NCBI GenBank assembly: GCA_022747635.1 | Contig: JAKTNV010000005.1 | Span: 53,109,013 to 53,173,012, forward strand | DNA length: 64,000 nucleotides | Reading direction: 5' to 3' | DNA from: Hetaerina americana | Lineage: Eukaryota; Arthropoda; Insecta; Odonata; Calopterygidae | Part shown: piece by piece, positions 1 to 11,195 of the stretch | How the letters are laid out: each line of letters starts with the position of its first letter | Numbering within the stretch: the first letter of the stretch is position 1 | Program-made: the position numbers and the translations under genes | Notes under the pieces: model-generated | The model's input: only the letters and a program-made list of their open reading frames with translations | Databases searched by the model: none | Told to the model about the DNA's origin: nothing

Positions 1-2434
1 AGCACACACGTGGACCACAAGTTGACCCCATCAAGGCTATTCTTGGATTTATGGCCGCAAGTTATGATCCTGTATGTACTTATCACCTTACATACGTCTA
101 AGAAGAGAATGATATCAGATTGGGTTTCTTTCATGTGCTTTCTCTTTCATTTTCCTTCGGCTACTCTTGGTGTTCCTAGTCCTATGAAAATTTGGCATCG
201 AGTCTGTTTACGCTCTCACTTTTGCTGGAGGAAAGGTATGGTGTCATCGCCAATATCAAAGGCGTCCCTGCCAAGTTAGGGGAGGCGCGATATGGTTTAT
301 GCAGCCATTGTGGTCCGAGGGGAGAGGAGGAATGAGGGGAATCGATGAACTGATTGATGAAATTCATGGGGACTATTGGCCTCCACATTTTGCTGAGCAT
401 TGGTCCCTTTAGAAATTCCGGAGTTTTCATGTAACTCAGTGACCTAGAACATAGGTAGGAAAACTTCCGACAAGTTTTGAAGTGTATGACTAGCATACCC
501 TAGGTGAAAAACTGGCACTTTATTACGAGTACACAATCAATGGGTTGTGTTTCTAAACTCGGTCAACCCGAATCATTGGCTGCTACCTCTGCCCTAACGT
601 GTCTGATATTGAATTAGGTTTATTTATACTGGATCTGTCCAATTTTCATATTACATTCATGATGGTTCAAGCCCTCAGTAGTCTGAAATGCCTGAAAATT
701 TTTGGGAGAGTTCCAAGGACTATGCTAATTTCTTTTCTATCTGTGTTTTACTTCAAGGCATATTTTGACTACTCTCCCTGTACCTGTGGCAATATTGGCA
801 TGAAACTCGGTGAACTTATTGATCTCCTAAGTCTTTCCTTTTTCTAAGTTTCTTTAGTTTTAGTCCCTTTAAGTTATCCTGGCCGATGGCATCACAATAG
901 AGGAAAATAAGCGGAAGAGAGGGTACGTTTATATTGGCCGTTATTCGCGGTATTTGATTTTGGTTCGGGAAAGTCAATGTTTAGAAGGTAGTCCATCAAG
1001 GGGAGTATATTTTGTAGGCACATTGATGTAAACAAGCTGTTCTATTCGGGCGGTGGAAAGGATACCGATATGCTCTCATGGAATATTCTCTTTACTCTTT
1101 CCCTGTTCGAATTCCTCTTCGAGTATGCACTACCTCCCTGAATAAGCGAGATTGACTGGACCCATGTCTTCAGCGAGTTAAGTTCCGCTCGGGCTACCCT
1201 GAAACAAATGTAGTTCTGGTCTCCTTCTCAGGGCATGAAGATAGTTTTTATATCGCATCTCTTTTAAACTCAAGAAATTTTGCAAGAATAAACGACATCG
1301 CCATTCTCATTTCTTTATTTAATCGGACTTTTTATCCCAATCTCCAATTTATTTTGTTTGCTTAACTCTAGTAATGATTTCACCATCTTCATTTTAAAAA
1401 TACGTACTCCTTGGAGTTCGCACATAAACTCGTTGTTTATTAGTAAAAAAATCGATGCGTTATGAAAACCATAACACCGTTGATCTGACTAGGCGCGACT
1501 TATTTGTGAAAATATAAAGCGTTATTCGTAATTATTCTGCATTGCGTTCGTTTCACACAGTACCGTCTTCCCACCTAGGACGCAAAATAGCAAAAATATA
1601 GGGTAGTTCGCCGTTCCGTTTTCACCCATGACATACATGTATATTGTGAGAGTTAAGTTTCAATCTCGGACGTAAAGGGATTATATTGTTCCACACTCTT
1701 GCTTCTGGCAATAATTAAGTTCCTGGAGTATTATACTGGAGAACGGGAACAATATTGCTCGTAAATAAATTTTGGAGTTCACGCGGTCGCAATATCGACG
1801 AAGAAATATTTCACGTCATTATTTCAATACTCTCTCATCATAGCTTGCTTAATATAGCTTGATTTAAACTAAAGGCGCGAGTACCGTGTCAGTCTACACT
1901 CACGGGTGCCTATGATGTAATTATTCAGCAACAGATATTGGGTGTGAGTACATAGTTTAAACTCCACTTTCTGTACTTATTACATTTCACTCCTTGAAAA
2001 TAAACTATCGTCATTGCGCTAAGTAGTTTAAACTTTCCATATCATCTCTAAATGTCATTGCATGTCCCATTTATCATATCTCGACGGAGATTAATTAGTT
2101 ATTTAGTTTTAATTAGTCTTCTTTTGAAAGAAATAATAATGTCAATAAATAAACGTCAGCATTAAATGCAAGTTTTTTTCAAAGCGATAAGAGAATACAG
2201 TTCACTCACATTCATTTCAGAATACCTATTAAGAATTTTCAAGCTAAATTTATTCTAGCATGGCGACACGTCATTTTTTCCCAATTTTGGTGTTTAGGTT
2301 AGAATCTGGGTGCTTGAATTAGGCTAGTAACCGCAGCAGTAATATCCATACGTACTTGATGTTCGTGAAAGAAGGAGTTTAATTGCAGACTAAATGCGCG
2401 GAAAATTTGGCACTCGTGGAACATGGCTCCTTTT
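1..2434. other. non-coding, no recognised feature
   Basis: The open frames here (10-279 +, 182-496 -, 599-847 +) are under 105 codons. They overlap on opposite strands, have no recognisable domain and do not end in convincing splice donors. Composition is AT-rich and irregular. I see no repeat shared with the rest of the window. Confidence 0.5.
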
Positions 2435-2560
2435 ACCATCGCTTAACCGACGCCTGAAGGAAACCTTCAAGGGGTTCAGCGTTTACCATTCAACTCGACG
2501 AATATAACGCTGCCTGAAGTGCTCTCCACGCGTCTCCCGAGTAGGTTGCGGAATAACAAC
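2435..2560 (-). repeat. SINE-B relic (diverged internal fragment)
   Basis: This matches, with many substitutions, the middle of the SINE-B copy at 40260-40551. Shared blocks in the same order are AAGGGGTTC, the GCGTTTA/GCAGTTTA segment, GACG..., then GTGCTCTCCAC followed by a GAGTAGG/AAGTAGG block. The element lies in the minus orientation. Both the tRNA-like head and the 3' end are missing or too eroded to see. It is an old copy. Confidence 0.45.
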
Positions 2561-2934
2561 GAAGAAAATGGGAACCTCACGGTTTTCAGTAAACAGGACT
2601 AGGAAAGGAAAGTCATTACAGTATCACTTGCATCATTCCGGTGCCGGCGTAAAATCACCCTTAACCAGTTCACAAATGTACTCAAGAGTAAGTTCTTGCA
2701 TCTCATCCTTCAAAAAGCTCGGTCATTACTGAATAAGTTTTATCAATCATTTTTATCAGGGGAGAGGGAAATAATGTGTGCAATTACGAAAATAAATAGT
2801 TTCCTTGTTGGAAAATGGAAAACAAATAAAATAGCCCAATACTTTAGTCACAAACTATTAAATTTGTAATTATGTCCATCCAAAAACCTACCTTAACCGG
2901 TAGATTACCTAATAATAATATATATATATACACA
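2561..2934. other. non-coding, no recognised feature
   Basis: AT-rich DNA between the SINE-B relic and the repeat at 2935. I see no ORF or repeat of note. Confidence 0.4.
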
Positions 2935-3012
2935 AATATATGAGTTCCTTCTCTCCCTTGAGAAAGGTGGTTTTTCCACCTTTGGGAATTGGGAATACGT
3001 GTGAGTTTCATT
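2935..3012 (-). repeat. dispersed repeat E, copy 1
   Basis: On the minus strand it begins CTCACACGTATTCCCAATT. This is nearly the same as 38940-38960 on the plus strand. A short hairpin follows (AAAGGTGG / CCACCTTT) and then a GAGAAGGAACTC block. Both copies abut long (TA)n. The arrangement (sequence, hairpin, TA tract) is like the PLE tails in this window, so it may be the 3' end of another PLE family; that is inference. The order of the inner blocks differs between the two copies. Confidence 0.5.
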
Positions 3013-3067
3013 TTTTGTGTGTTTTTGTTCGCTAGTGCTATCTTGGTGTACATATTTATATATGTAT

Positions 3068-3068
<1 letters not shown>

Positions 3069-3127
<59 letters not shown>
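3069..3127. repeat. (TA)n microsatellite
   Basis: An uninterrupted TA dinucleotide run that directly abuts the 3' tail of PLE copy A. Translations rich in YIYIYI from this tract are not genes. Confidence 0.95.
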
Positions 3128-3130
<3 letters not shown>

Positions 3131-3239
3131 AATATATAAAAAACACAGATGTAGATTTATAGAATATAGAGACACAAAGAAAGGACACTCACAATTTGTT
3201 ATTTTACGTCTCGACAGCACGGCTGTCGTCTTCAGAATG

Positions 3240-3577
3240 GCGTTCTCGGGGAAGAGCGGAGAGGATGTGCGGGGGAGAGGTGGGGGAAGGAGAGGTAAAG
3301 GGACCAATAGGAAATGAACAAGGGGGTGGGGGGGATATGTAGGCAGCCAATTGATGCATTCAGTGGGCTTGGTTCAGCCCGGGCGGTTTGAATGATTGGG
3401 CCACCATCGGGGCGTTCTCGGGGAAGAGCGGAGAGGATGTGCGGGGGAGAGGTGGGGGAAGGAGAGGTAAAGGGACCAATAGGAAATGAACAAGGGGGTG
3501 GGGGGGATATGTAGGCAGCCAATTGATGCATTCAGTGGGCTTGGTTCAGCCCGGGCGGTTTGAATGATTGGGCCACC
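3240..3577 (-). repeat. 166-bp tandem duplication in the PLE 3' region
   Basis: Bases 3240-3405 recur at 3412-3577 with a period of 172, separated by the 6 bases ATCGGG. I see no differences between the two units by eye. The unit covers the last codons of the PLE ORF plus the purine-rich (on +) untranslated region. Copy B has a single unit, so the duplication is specific to copy A. Partial tandem duplications are known for PLEs (so-called pseudo-LTRs). Confidence 0.9.
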
Positions 3578-4296
3578 CAGATATGCGCCATCTCGCGGGT
3601 TCTCACTTCTATTATACTCGCAGATTTGGGAAGAATTTCAATAACCGAAACAGAGAAGCAGTCGTCAAAAGATTGGTTGTGGGAAGCGGTGTGAGTAGGG
3701 ATGGGGTAATTAAGAAAGGTGGGAGATTTGGTGGAATATCGGTGGTTATTCATGCGGAGGGAAAGTGCGGTCGTGCATTCGCCCACGTAGAAGGCAGGGC
3801 AGAAGTTACAGGAGAGGCGATATATAATATTTTTTGAGGTACAGGTGGTGAGTGGTTGGGAATTGGTACTGAGTGAGGGGGAGGGTCTTAAAAGATGACA
3901 GCATTTGCAGCGTGGGCGGTTGCATGGTGCGGATAGGGGCGGGGGAGAGACGGGGGTGCTTGAAGTTGGATTTGTGGACTTAAAGATGTCTCGCAGGTTC
4001 GACGGGCGTTTAAATGAAACAGAGGGACAGTGTGGGGACAAAAATGATGTGGACTGAGTGTTATTGATAATTGGGAAGAGGTCACGGATTAGATGTTTAA
4101 TTTTGTGTGTTCCGCGGAAGAAAGTGGTGATAAGATTAGGGCATTTTGGGCGGTTTGGTTTGGGGAGGGGAGTGTATTGTGTTGACGGTTTGAGGATTTT
4201 ACTGTTTAGCAGTTTTTCGGGGTACCCACATTTTCTGAGGGATTCATGCAGCTGGTCCAAGTATTTCTGTTGGGAGGGGGTGTTATTGTAAATCCT
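3532..4296 (-). pseudogene. PLE C-terminal polyprotein fragment with GIY-YIG endonuclease (copy A)
   Basis: An open frame of about 254 codons with no start of its own. The ATG at 4338 lies in copy B sequence read backwards, so the first ~14 residues of the apparent ORF are spurious. In order it holds: a linker segment (QKYLDQLHESLRK, matching LNKYLNNLHHSLLQ in the PLE at 61 kb), a basic FKRPSNL block, the Cys-rich CNRPRCKCC knuckle, and the GIY-YIG endonuclease core reading IYRLSCNFC then FYVGE, then LRMNNHR. A conserved acidic residue in IIEVRTREM is the likely catalytic Glu. In PLEs this domain nicks target DNA to prime reverse transcription. The reverse transcriptase is missing, so the fragment is not autonomous. 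The frame is free of stops, which suggests a young copy. Confidence 0.85.
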
Positions 4297-4302
4297 CAAA
4301 CT

Positions 4303-4701
4303 GCACCATGCAACCGCCCACGCTGCAAATGCTGTCATCTTTTAAGACCCTCCCCCTCACTCAGTACCAATTCCCAACCACTCGCCACCTGTACCTCAAA
4401 AAATATTATATATCGCCTCTCCTGTAACTTCTGCCCTGCCTTCTACGTGGGCGAATGCACGACCGCACTTTCCCTCCGCATGAATAACCACCGATATTCC
4501 ACCAAATCTCCCACCTTTCTTAATTACCCCATCCCTACTCACACCGCTTCCCACAACCAATCTTTTGACGACTGCTTCTCTGTTTCGGTTATTGAAATTC
4601 TTCCCAAATCTGCGAGTATAATAGAAGTGAGAACCCGCGAGATGGCGCATATCTGGGTGGCCCAATCATTCAAACCGCCCGGGCTGAACCAAGCCCACTG
4701 A
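4303..4701 (+). pseudogene. PLE GIY-YIG endonuclease fragment (copy B)
   Basis: About 132 codons open to the stop at 4699-4701. It contains the Cys knuckle CNRPRCKCC, then IYRLSCNFC, FYVGE, LRMNNHR, the IIEVRTREM acidic segment and the C-terminal PPGLNQAH. The protein is identical to the corresponding part of copy A wherever I compared them. The ATG at 4246 belongs to copy A sequence read on the opposite strand and is not the start of this fragment. With no reverse transcriptase it is a dead 5'-truncated copy. Confidence 0.85.
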
Positions 4702-4962
4702 ATGCATCAATTGGCTGCCTACATATCCCCCCCACCCCCTTGTTCATTTCCTATTGGTCCCTTTACCTCTCCTTCCCCCACCTCTCCCCCGCACATCCTC
4801 TCCGCTCTTCCCCGAGAACGCCATTCTGAAGACGACAGCCGTGCTGTCGAGACGTAAAATAACAAATTGTGAGTGTCCTTTCTTTGTGTCTCTATATTCT
4901 AAAAATCTACATCTGTGTTTTTTATATATTTGTGTGTCGCCGAAGAGCGTTCCATTTCGAAG

Positions 4963-4968
<6 letters not shown>
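4303..4968 (+). mobile_element. Penelope-like element copy B, 5'-truncated, inverted to copy A
   Basis: It starts abruptly at 4303 within the Cys-knuckle codons and runs through the endonuclease, stop codon, pyrimidine-rich 3' untranslated region, hairpin (4826-4854) and tail to about 4968, where (TA)n begins. The end motif GAGCGTTCCATTTCGAAGA is also found, reverse-complemented, at ~23440-23460, which helps fix the family's 3' boundary. Compared with copy A it differs by few bases (for example an A/G near 4383), so the two arose very recently or are kept alike by gene conversion. Confidence 0.85.
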
Positions 4969-5042
<74 letters not shown>

Positions 5043-5058
5043 ATATATATATATATAA
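4966..5058. repeat. (TA)n microsatellite
   Basis: A long TA run interrupted once near 5035 by AATTTA. It directly follows the 3' end of PLE copy B, mirroring the tract at 3069-3127 beyond copy A. Confidence 0.95.
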
Positions 5059-7570
5059 TTTAATACAGTCAAAATTAATTGGAAATGAATTCCATCGCGT
5101 TGACGACGCTGAACTTTTATCGCAATTGAATATCACCTTCTTTCTAACTCTCGTAAATGATCTAATCCTAACATTAAATACTAATGACTCAGCTGTACTT
5201 CCTTGTCCATAATACCAACTTTAAGGCTAACGCAACATTCATATTTAAAGCCCCATATTTTTCTCAAGATAGCCTAAATTCCCATTCATTTTAATTTATT
5301 TAGTTTATTTTTATTCAATATGATTTAAGTCCACATGAGACAGACGTTTCAAGCATTTTGATTTTAAAGCATACCTGTATGTACCTGCTTGGAATGCGAT
5401 TGCGACCACACCATTGTTAGGAAGACATACTTTTTAAATTTTTGGTATATTTCGTTGGAATATGAATATTTTTGCTCTTACTCTCTCCTTTGACTCAAAT
5501 TCTCCCCACCCTACCAATACTTTCAATTGAATGAATACGTTCTCACCTGGTACATTGCCCAAATCTCCAAAATGGGTGCGTCGCACTTCTTCCACTCTAC
5601 GAAATCTTGGTGTCTGAAGGGCAATCTATAGGCCGGTGGATTCGGCTGCCGAAAAATACCCCCCTTGAGTCTTGTCCACTGTCGTGTCGGGGAACCCGAG
5701 TCTCCCAATCGTATTGTCTTCCAAAAGAATGTTCATAAATTTTCAACACTGACGAAGCCACATTTTATTGTGAGAAAACGGGTCCTCGGAGAGCAGTTGT
5801 CTTACGAGAGCCTTTTCTGTGAATCGCAAATGGGCTCGAAAGGAGAACGTGTTTGCCATTTTCTCCCTCTTCGAGTTTCAGCTTCTTTCTCGGGAAAGAC
5901 TATTGTAGCTAACTCAGCAAGACTATGAGTTACCTTGTAATTCTTTATTTCTGCTTAAGGCTTATTAAATTAATAATAACTCAAAAGAGGTTGGGAAAGA
6001 CACAATTCTAAACTTCTCTCTGCACGCGCAAGGGTGCAAAGGTTTCTTATTTTCGTTGGCATGATTTTCCGTCGTAGTAGTGTTCTGCTTCTGAAAGAAG
6101 GGTCCCGAGTTCACAACCGTATACGTTTTGGCCCTAGCAATAAAATTCTGTATGCATACTGTCGCTAGCAGTTGGTACCATCGAGGGGGTAATATATATA
6201 TTTGTTCCATCAGGTGCATTTACATGATACTGTGCCGAAAAATGTATAAATTCGGTTGAGGAACAGAATTCAATAGATAGGTAGAAATGTAATTGTCGGC
6301 AGAAGAGATGAAATTCCGAGGTATTTTTTTCATGTGAATAGTGAGGACTGTTATGTTTCTGGGACCGATTGTTCTTATTTTTGGAGAAGGAATTTTTGGA
6401 GTGTTCATTTTTTTCAACCGGGATAATGATATCTTTTTTTCAGATATCTCTCGAGCAGCATTGCACCGAGACGGTGGTGGCCGATGTAAATGAAATGATT
6501 TGGTAGAAAGCAGCTTGGAGCACCCAAGTATTCTCCATTATATAAATCCTCTTTTCGTTGAGGTTTAATTACACTGCATTTGAGAATTCTGATATACTGA
6601 AGTATCTAGAATTTGTTCTCATCTGTCGGCTAAAATCGTATTTATGAGGTTTTTTCAACGAAAATCTCTGCGGCATGAGACTTCAATGGCTGCTTTTTCT
6701 TAGCGAACGTAACGTTTTAAGATTTTAATAAGATTGCCTCTAGATTCAAGACATTTTTAAAATCTAGGTGTACCTTCATTCTGATTTTGAGGAGAAACTA
6801 ATGCTCTTTTATTTCATACTACATTACGCCGTTTCAGATTTAATTTGATGGAAACAAAATTCTGTAACATACGAATTATCTCAATTTACACCATTATTTT
6901 ATTTATTCGTCGTATTTTTCACATTATTGCGGTCCCTTTTTCAAAATTTGTCTATATCTATATTTGACCATTATTTTTCACTGGCAAACTTTTTCTAAAA
7001 AAGTATCGGGAAGTTTTAATGAGAGCAATGCAGGTAAAAATACGTGATAATAAAAATCTATGTTGATTAAACACAAATCATTTCAAATGCAACCTATATT
7101 TGGGATCAAATTGACAAAACATCTATGATGAAATCTCATCAAGTTAAATTATGGACAATCATTTTTTTCAGAAATTACTATCGTAATGACATTGATATCA
7201 TGTAAGCTTTAGGAAGCCTGGGAAGGGTATCTTTTGAGTCCAATTACTTTCGTTGATAAGTGCAAATATTTTGAGCTTAACCATCCGAATAGTATCCGGG
7301 TCTACACGTTCACATCAATATTTTTTATCGACTGAAAAATTTCCAAATGTACAGAGTTATATATTTACCTTTTCCTTGCGCCATTTTTAGCATTTTGAGA
7401 GGAGAATTAGATGATGCTACGTGAGCTCTTATGTGGAGAACATTCAGGATTTTGTTTCTTATAAATGTTCCATTTTCATCAGCAAAAAGCAGATCTTATG
7501 TCATCTCACATGGGGTTATTATCACTTTAGAATCATCCGGTATTGATTGAAATCGTGTGGATTGAAAACA
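5059..7570. other. non-coding, no recognised feature
   Basis: AT-rich. Short overlapping frames on both strands at 5523-5928 and 5965-6417 show no domain or codon signal I trust. No shared repeats seen. Confidence 0.45.
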
Positions 7571-7572
7571 AT

Positions 7573-7990
7573 ATATCTACATCTACATCAATGCCCTTCG
7601 AGCCACCAAAAAGGTGTGTGGCAGGGGGCGCAGCACCAGGAGGAAAGGGTGAGTGATGAGGGGGTAAGGGGTTTTCAAATGGGCGGGGAAATGTGGGGGG
7701 AACCTGCGAAAGAATATATATAAATATACTAGTATAACCATGCGCAGTCGCTAACTTGTAAGTTAATACATATTATGTCAAGCCGGCTCCTGGGGGATTT
7801 CGATTACAAGCATTCTGGTCTCTTATTGTTCTTGTAAAAAATGACCATTTAAACCTGCCTGTCTTGAAGTCAATCTCTCTAATCTTATATTCGTGATCCC
7901 TCCGCCCGAAATACGTTGGGGTTTGTATTATTTTCTTGATGTCATCGGAAAAGGACCCATCTTTGAATGTTTTAATAAGTTTAATCTATA
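7573..7990 (+). repeat. dispersed repeat F, copy 1
   Basis: It starts with ATCTACATCTACATC, then GAGCCACC, then the G-rich block GTGTGTGGCAGGGGG. After ~170 bp there is a stretch containing CTCTCTAATCTTAT, GTGATCCCTCC and AAATACGTTGG. The G-rich block recurs at 17551-17600. From general knowledge, CTACATC-rich starts joined to a GTGTGTGGC(A/G)GAGGG-like block are a common dispersed repeat in arthropod genomes; I cannot assign its class. Confidence 0.5.
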
Positions 7991-8060
7991 TTGTAAACAC
8001 TCCTGTTTAAGGGAATCCCAGCCTAAATTATCAAGCAAAGTAGTGACGCTACTGCATTGG

Positions 8061-9270
8061 TCATAACAATTTTTCATAGGTCATAACAATACCCCATGCC
8101 CATTCCCTCTCTCTCTCCCATTATGAAAAAATCAGCGAAATAAATACGAAACATCGCTCGCCTTGAGTGTGCAAGGATATTTACACGCGTTTAAGGTGTT
8201 CGTTTTCAGTGGATGAATGGAGCACACCGCCCTCCTCAGTGATAGGGAAGTATTGTGGGCGGATGTGAGAGCGGGGATACGTTACTGGTGGCGGGGAGGA
8301 GGGGGTGGGAACTAGGCTTCGAGGGAAGGTGACTTTTGGAGAGTAAAAGAGGTGACGGCCCCGCGGCGGGGACCATATATAATGGAGGATGCACTCAAAA
8401 GAGCCGGAGAGGCACTTGAAGGACGGAGCACTTGCGGGAGGCTTGTGGTACAAAAGGCGTGTGTGTATACGTGTATGTGTTGTGCATTAAGAGGCATTAT
8501 GCGCGAACGCTTCTCAATCGGAAATGAACGAATCTCACGTGCAAGTGCGCGAAACTGTTTCACAGTGGTGCAGGTAACATCTTGCCACGCTCTACCGACC
8601 GTGTTAGGTTTCCAAAAAACTTTTTTCGACTCGCTTAAAATTTTTCGACCGTGATCCACAGGATAAAGAAAACATGGCAGAAGGAAACTTTGGGAAATTT
8701 TGCAATAATATTTACAATTTACATTAATGATCCTGAAACAGTCAATTCAACTCTTAAAAGCAACCAAAGAAGACATTCAATTGGTCCTGTAAATATGGTG
8801 TAAATAATGCTTAATATTTCCTACACAAGGACACTATGAGTTAATATTTGAATCTATTTTTTTTTAATAACAGGCATTTCCGTAATATCAATCATTATCT
8901 TGCTGTATTTGACACTTTAGGAAATTTTCTTGATTTAGTTCTCATAATGATTATTGATGAATTTTCAATGAGAGGTCAAGTATAAGAATTATGACGCCCA
9001 AATATGTAGTTTTGCGTATCAAAGGATCACGCTCGTCTTATTTCCCGGTTTATATGATAAATGGTTTATTTTAAGAAGCACATCATCTGTCCCTCAGTCA
9101 GTAGTCTGAATGGGGCTACGTCACAATGAGATGTCATTTACATGAAGAGACACGTAGAAATACTTCAGTTAGGAAATAAAAATGCTGCAATTATGTTCTC
9201 AAAGATGTTGTAATGAAGGAAAGAGAAGTAAAGTGTTACATATGTTGCGCAATGATTCAAAGAAAGGTTT
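8061..9270. other. mostly non-coding; GC-richer patch near 8200-8480
   Basis: Frames at 8181-8659 are open on both strands and contain no recognised motif. A TATATAATGG sequence at ~8375 resembles a TATA box, but nothing downstream supports a gene. Confidence 0.35.
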
Positions 9271-9273
9271 GGT

Positions 9274-9400
9274 AGCTTAGTGGGTGGAGCATTATGCTAC
9301 CCGTCGCTGGGCCTGTGGATCGAAAGTATCACTGAAAGTGTCACTGAATAACCCTGCCTAATACCATAGTGATAAGGATTTCTCCTTACAAATGCAAGAA
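9274..9400 (+). repeat. possible tRNA-like SINE head (eroded)
   Basis: The sequence TAGCTTAGTGGG fits the RNA polymerase III A box (TRGYNNARNNG). About 40 bases on, GTGGATCGAAAGTAT is a decayed B-box-like stretch. The body does not clearly match SINE-A or SINE-B. It may be a third SINE family or a tRNA pseudogene. Confidence 0.3.
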
Positions 9401-10987
9401 AATCGGCCATGATTAAGTTAATTAAGCTACTGATGCATTTAAATAATACGGGTACGTGTAAAAAGAAAAACCAGAGGACTCTTCTAAAATCGAGGAATTG
9501 TATCCCGGTCTCCGTGAATCCACACCAGCAGGATGGCTTAAGTTTTTATCGCAGTACCTTAGGATTTTTTCCGGTTAGTTAACATTGAAAACCAAATATT
9601 TACACAGAGAAAGAAAGCCCTCCCTTTTCCTAGAATGAGTGAATTTCAAACGCTTCGAGGCATGAAATATATATACGATGTGGTGTTTTTCCGACGCACG
9701 ATTACAATGAAATGTTCGCGGGATATCGCCACCGGGTAAGGTTTTTATCTAACGAGGTTTCAATGGCTAACTCCGCTCACCATTCTCAGGGCGTTTAGAG
9801 TGACGGTGGATTTAGCCATCCAAACGTTGGCTGCTGAAACTCTGATCCGGTGAATAGCCCGTGAAGACTCCAACACCTGAAGGCATAGTTGAATGATGGT
9901 TTACATTATCTCAACAAATCTAACTTTTGGATTAATTGAGGAAGAGATGATGAGAGATGCTTCATAAGGGTTTAGATCTCTCCACACTTTATTGAGACAT
10001 TGCATACAGGTTGTCGAGTTTTGATTAGTCTGTCGAGCTAAAACTCCTCTGATTGATAGAATACTTATACCTGATAATGATGTTCAATATGAGGCAGTGC
10101 ATCCTCTGAGAAGTTCACTCTACCCTGTAAATTGTTTATTGCATATGACAACAAATTCGTATTCTACATATTCCATCTTCCTTTTAGCGGTTTATAAAGG
10201 ACTTCAGTACGCGCCGATGAAACGTTGAACATAAAATTGTGAATTAAAATCCACCTTTTGGTACGAGTATCTCTGTGAATGCTCAAATCTGATGGGATTA
10301 CCCTCAAATAAATACCAGAATCTGAGCCAGGCTGCGCCTTTGATTAACGCATTCAAGATATAAAGAGATCCGAAAACGTAAGCCTTCCAAGTCACTCAGA
10401 TTTTGGCTTCTCCCTACCGTCTTAATTGTCTGTGAATTAATGCCGCTTCTCTGAGTGGATCCGTAAATAGGGAGTGGGCCCTTATCCTTCCTTCAGGATC
10501 GCGCGTTACATGTTTTGGGGGAATGAAGCGGGAGAGGAAAGAGGTATTGACGGGTGAAATTGCCGGCATCTGATTGGCCGAGCGAGAACGCGTGTGAGTG
10601 AAGCGATAGGCTGCGGCATCCGATGAGGAAAAGTGTTTTCTCCGTAATACTGCAGCTGCCACAGTGGCACGCGACGGCATGCTTACTTTGAAGGTAATTG
10701 CATTGTGATAAGGATGAGTGTCCCTTGTTGGTTATATTGGTCTGCTTCATCTGGCCAATAGCAGACCGGAAAAATTAAGGAAGAAGGGGGTCCGCCTTAC
10801 CCCCTTCTCTAATATGAATCATGTATGTTTTCAGTCGTCACGCTTGGGATTAAATTAATCCTTTCGGGAGATCTTGACGCTCGTGGACGGAGGAGGGATG
10901 CGAGTATTACGCCTCTGTTGTTTCAAGACTTAGTTTTTAGAAGCAGGTGTTCGTAATACGAAGGTGTGAAGCTAAATTCAACGATAT
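9401..10987. other. non-coding, no recognised feature
   Basis: Includes a CpG-richer patch at about 10440-10680 with open frames on the minus strand (10414-10750). No domain is recognisable there. The remainder is AT-rich and featureless. Confidence 0.4.
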
Positions 10988-11195
10988 AGTAGTAGTTATT
11001 AGGGAGGCGACTGACAGCTAAGGTAATTTTCCCCATTCGGGATAGGTTGGTTATTTGGTAGTGATAGGATATTCAGGGCATGTAGGATGGGTGGAGAAAA
11101 ACCCAGTGCCGACATTTGCTTTCACCTAACGATCAATTGGTCCGTAATTTAACGGCCCATCAGACGGACGGTGTACTTCACTTGAAGTAAACTCA
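10988..11195 (-). repeat. SINE-B, 5'-truncated copy
   Basis: In the minus orientation the 3' end reads CCTTAGCTGTCAGTCGCCTCC, like CCTCAGTTGTCGGTCGCCCC of the copy at 13806. Further blocks shared with the other copies are the GTCGGCA/GTGCCGACA segment and a TTTAACGGCCCATC-type block with GACGGAC. The tRNA-like head is absent. A LINE fragment follows immediately. Confidence 0.6.

Larger units (their letters stand above)
3129..4302 (-). mobile_element. Penelope-like element copy A, 5'-truncated
   Basis: A PLE fragment oriented leftwards: C-terminal coding region (4296-3532), a GC-rich 3' untranslated stretch carrying a 166-bp tandem duplication, a small hairpin at 3207-3235, and a terminal tail running into (TA)n. 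It lacks the whole reverse-transcriptase palm and keeps only the region between the reverse transcriptase and the endonuclease, plus the endonuclease. Its right end meets copy B head-to-head near 4302. Bases 3412-3930 are the reverse complement of 4303-4821. Confidence 0.85.

Noticed and set aside
3568..3837. 89-codon ORF on +, repeated on - at 4396-4665
   Set aside because: Both are antisense shadows of the PLE endonuclease frames; they were useful only for proving the inverted repeat.
4246..4302. Start codon for the copy B endonuclease fragment
   Set aside because: This ATG is in copy A sequence read on the opposite strand; the true left end of copy B is 4303.
6425..6490. Mini-exon after the acceptor-like TCTTTTTTTCAG
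   Set aside because: The acceptor looks good but the following open sequence is ~40-55 nt with only a weak donor (GTAAAT), and no protein similarity is recognisable.
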